Shown: in pieces, positions 15,137 through 15,839 of the stretch
Layout of the letters: every line of letters begins with the position of its first letter
Numbering within the stretch: the first letter of the stretch is position 1
NCBI GenBank assembly: GCA_040754425.1
Contig: JBFMCR010000033.1
Span: 1-15,839 of the forward strand
Length of the DNA stretch: 15,839 nt
Source: UBA6918 sp040754425
GTDB taxonomy: Bacteria > Pseudomonadota > Gammaproteobacteria > Burkholderiales > Thiobacillaceae
Direction of reading: 5' to 3'
Notes under the pieces: model-generated
Told to the model about the DNA's origin: nothing
The model's input: only the letters and a program-made list of their open reading frames with translations
Databases searched by the model: none
Program-made: the position numbers and the translations under genes

Positions 15137-15483
15137 CAGTTACCCCCGCCCAAAGCCAGCCGGACCAGCCACAACAGGGCCGAATCCACAATCCACAAAA
15201 ACAGCGCCATCACAAACACAAATACCAGCACGATGCCGGCGGTCTGAACGGTTTCCTTGCGCGTAGGCCACACGACCTTGCGCGTCTCGTCGCGCGCCTC
15301 GCCGGCAAATGCGAAGAAGGCCTTGCCGGGCACGGTGAAATACATCATCACCGCACCCGCGGCCAGGCCGCCCAGCACCATCAGCACGCGCACCAGCGCA
15401 GGCATGTCAGGCAGGGAGTAAAACCCCGCCACGCCGGCGATTACCAGCAGCACTGCAATCAGCAGTTTGATCTTGTCAACCAT
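15136..15483 (-). CDS. secE: Protein translocase subunit SecE
   Basis: SecE is the small essential subunit that clamps SecY in the SecYEG inner-membrane channel. From the ATG at 15483 the product has 115 residues with three hydrophobic segments, about 5-24, 28-50 and 83-108, as in E. coli SecE (127 residues). Between the second and third lies the conserved cytoplasmic stretch EARDETRKVVWPTRKE (62-77), which contacts SecY. The start is chosen for the AGAGG 5 nt upstream and MVDKIKLLIAV as a natural N-terminus; an ATG 13 codons earlier (15522) would begin in the tRNA-proximal spacer and lacks such support. It overlaps nusG by one base and follows tRNA-Trp. Confidence 0.97.
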   Translation of the reverse strand: MVDKIKLLIAVLLVIAGVAGFYSLPDMPALVRVLMVLGGLAAGAVMMYFTVPGKAFFAFAGEARDETRKVVWPTRKETVQTAGIVLVFVFVMALFLWIVDSALLWLVRLALGGGN

Positions 15484-15488
15484 CAAAA

Positions 15489-15493
15489 CCTCT
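15489..15493 (-). promoter_or_regulatory. Ribosome binding site that fixes the secE start
   Basis: AGAGG, 5 nt before the ATG at 15483. It overlaps the base of a 7-bp stem-loop (TGCCGCC with GGCGGCA, 15493-15512), which could hide part of it. Confidence 0.65.
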
Positions 15494-15529
15494 GCCGCCC
15501 AAAGCGGCGGCATTCCCGTCATTGTGTTC

Positions 15530-15605
15530 TGGCAGGCCAGGAGGGTCTCGAACCCCCAACCTTCGGTTTTGGAGACCGACGCTCTGCCAATTGAGCTACT
15601 GGCCT
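15530..15605 (-). tRNA. tRNA-Trp, anticodon CCA
   Basis: A complete 76-nt cloverleaf can be drawn: acceptor AGGCCAG with CTGGCCT, discriminator G, D-arm GCTC/GAGC, anticodon stem TCGGT/ACCGA with loop CTCCAAA (anticodon CCA, decoding UGG), and a T-arm with loop TTCGAGA. The 3' CCA is encoded. It lies between tuf and secE, the usual place in betaproteobacteria, and is likely cut from the tuf-secE transcript. Its 5' end is 79 nt from the tuf stop. Confidence 0.98.
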
Positions 15606-15616
15606 ATCATTTGTGG

Positions 15617-15680
15617 GGAGTGAGGAGACAGGAGTTTGCCGGGGAGCTTTGCTCCTCACGCTTCACTCTTCGCTCCTCAC
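15617..15680. repeat. Heptamer repeat element 2, opposed arms, in the tuf-tRNA spacer
   Basis: Plus-strand units GGAGTGA, GGAGACA and GGAGTTT (15617-15637) face four opposite units TCCTCAC, GCTTCAC, TCTTCGC and TCCTCAC (15653-15680). The middle contains a small hairpin GGAGC-TTT-GCTCC. The unit GGAGTGA and its complement are shared with element 1 at 7540-7614. It fills most of the 79 nt between the tuf stop and tRNA-Trp. Not coding; function unknown. Confidence 0.75.
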
Positions 15681-15684
15681 GCCC

Positions 15685-15839
15685 TTATTCGATAATCTTC
15701 GCCACCACGCCAGCGCCGACGGTACGGCCGCCTTCGCGAATCGCGAAACGCAGGCCCTCTTCCATGGCGATCGGCGCAATCAGCGAAACGGTGATGCTGA
15801 CGTTGTCGCCGGGCATCACCATCTCGGTGCCGGCCGGCA
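15685..15839 (-). CDS. tuf: Elongation factor Tu, C-terminal fragment (cut by window edge)
   Basis: The last 50 codons and the TAA of a second tuf gene are present; the rest lies beyond the right edge. The sequence carries EF-Tu domain III motifs: MVMPGDNVSITVSLIAPIAM, then EEGLRFAIREGGRTVGAGVV and the end AKIIE. This is the tufB-type position, upstream of tRNA-Trp, secE and nusG. As the other tuf fragment at 1-127 is an N-terminus, the two cannot be compared with each other here. Confidence 0.97.
   Translation of the reverse strand, partial: PAGTEMVMPGDNVSITVSLIAPIAMEEGLRFAIREGGRTVGAGVVAKIIE

Noticed and set aside
15484..15522. A 13-residue N-terminal extension of SecE
   Set aside because: No good ribosome binding site, and the extension covers a stem-loop; the ATG at 15483 has AGAGG 5 nt upstream.

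Overview
This window is a core housekeeping locus. It is the continuous tuf / L10 / rpoBC / str ribosomal and RNA polymerase cluster of a GC-rich bacterium, most likely a betaproteobacterium. The reasons are the gene order tuf - tRNA-Trp - secE - nusG - rplK - rplA - rplJ - rplL - rpoB - rpoC - rpsL - rpsG - fusA - tuf, a lone tRNA-Trp between tuf and secE, and EF-G, RpoB and RpoC proteins that read like the betaproteobacterial forms (for example a short EF-G domain IV loop). The family or genus cannot be fixed from this sequence alone. Every gene lies on the minus strand, so transcription runs from high to low coordinates.

Layout in transcription order: the last 50 codons of one tuf gene (15839-15685); a short spacer with heptamer repeats; tRNA-Trp(CCA) (15605-15530); secE, nusG, rplK and rplA, tightly packed; a 318-nt spacer with a strong stem-loop, a heptamer inverted-repeat element and the rplJ leader; rplJ with a TTG start; a spacer broken by a 100-N assembly gap that is flanked by two identical 73-bp copies; rplL; a 175-nt spacer with two stem-loops; rpoB; a 99-nt spacer with a second heptamer element; rpoC; a 144-nt spacer with a near-consensus promoter and a terminator-like hairpin; rpsL, rpsG, fusA; and the first 42 codons of a second tuf gene (127-1).

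The products form one functional set: two RNA polymerase subunits (beta, beta'), the transcription factor NusG, the ribosomal proteins of the GTPase stalk and base (L11, L1, L10, L7/L12), small-subunit proteins S12 and S7, the elongation factors EF-Tu and EF-G, a tRNA, and the SecE translocon subunit. All complete genes are intact and of normal length. The rifampicin-pocket residues of RpoB and the streptomycin residues Lys43 and Lys88 of S12 are the usual sensitive-type residues.

I see no mobile element, CRISPR array, defence system or unknown gene. What is unusual is intergenic: (1) three short elements built from 7-bp units in opposed arms (tuf/tRNA, rplA/rplJ and rpoB/rpoC spacers), one with a perfect 22-bp stem; (2) a probable 63-bp tandem repeat of unresolved copy number at the assembly gap between rplJ and rplL; and (3) a TTGACA-17-TAGAAT promoter that overlaps the rpoC stop codon and places a terminator-like hairpin inside the str operon leader.
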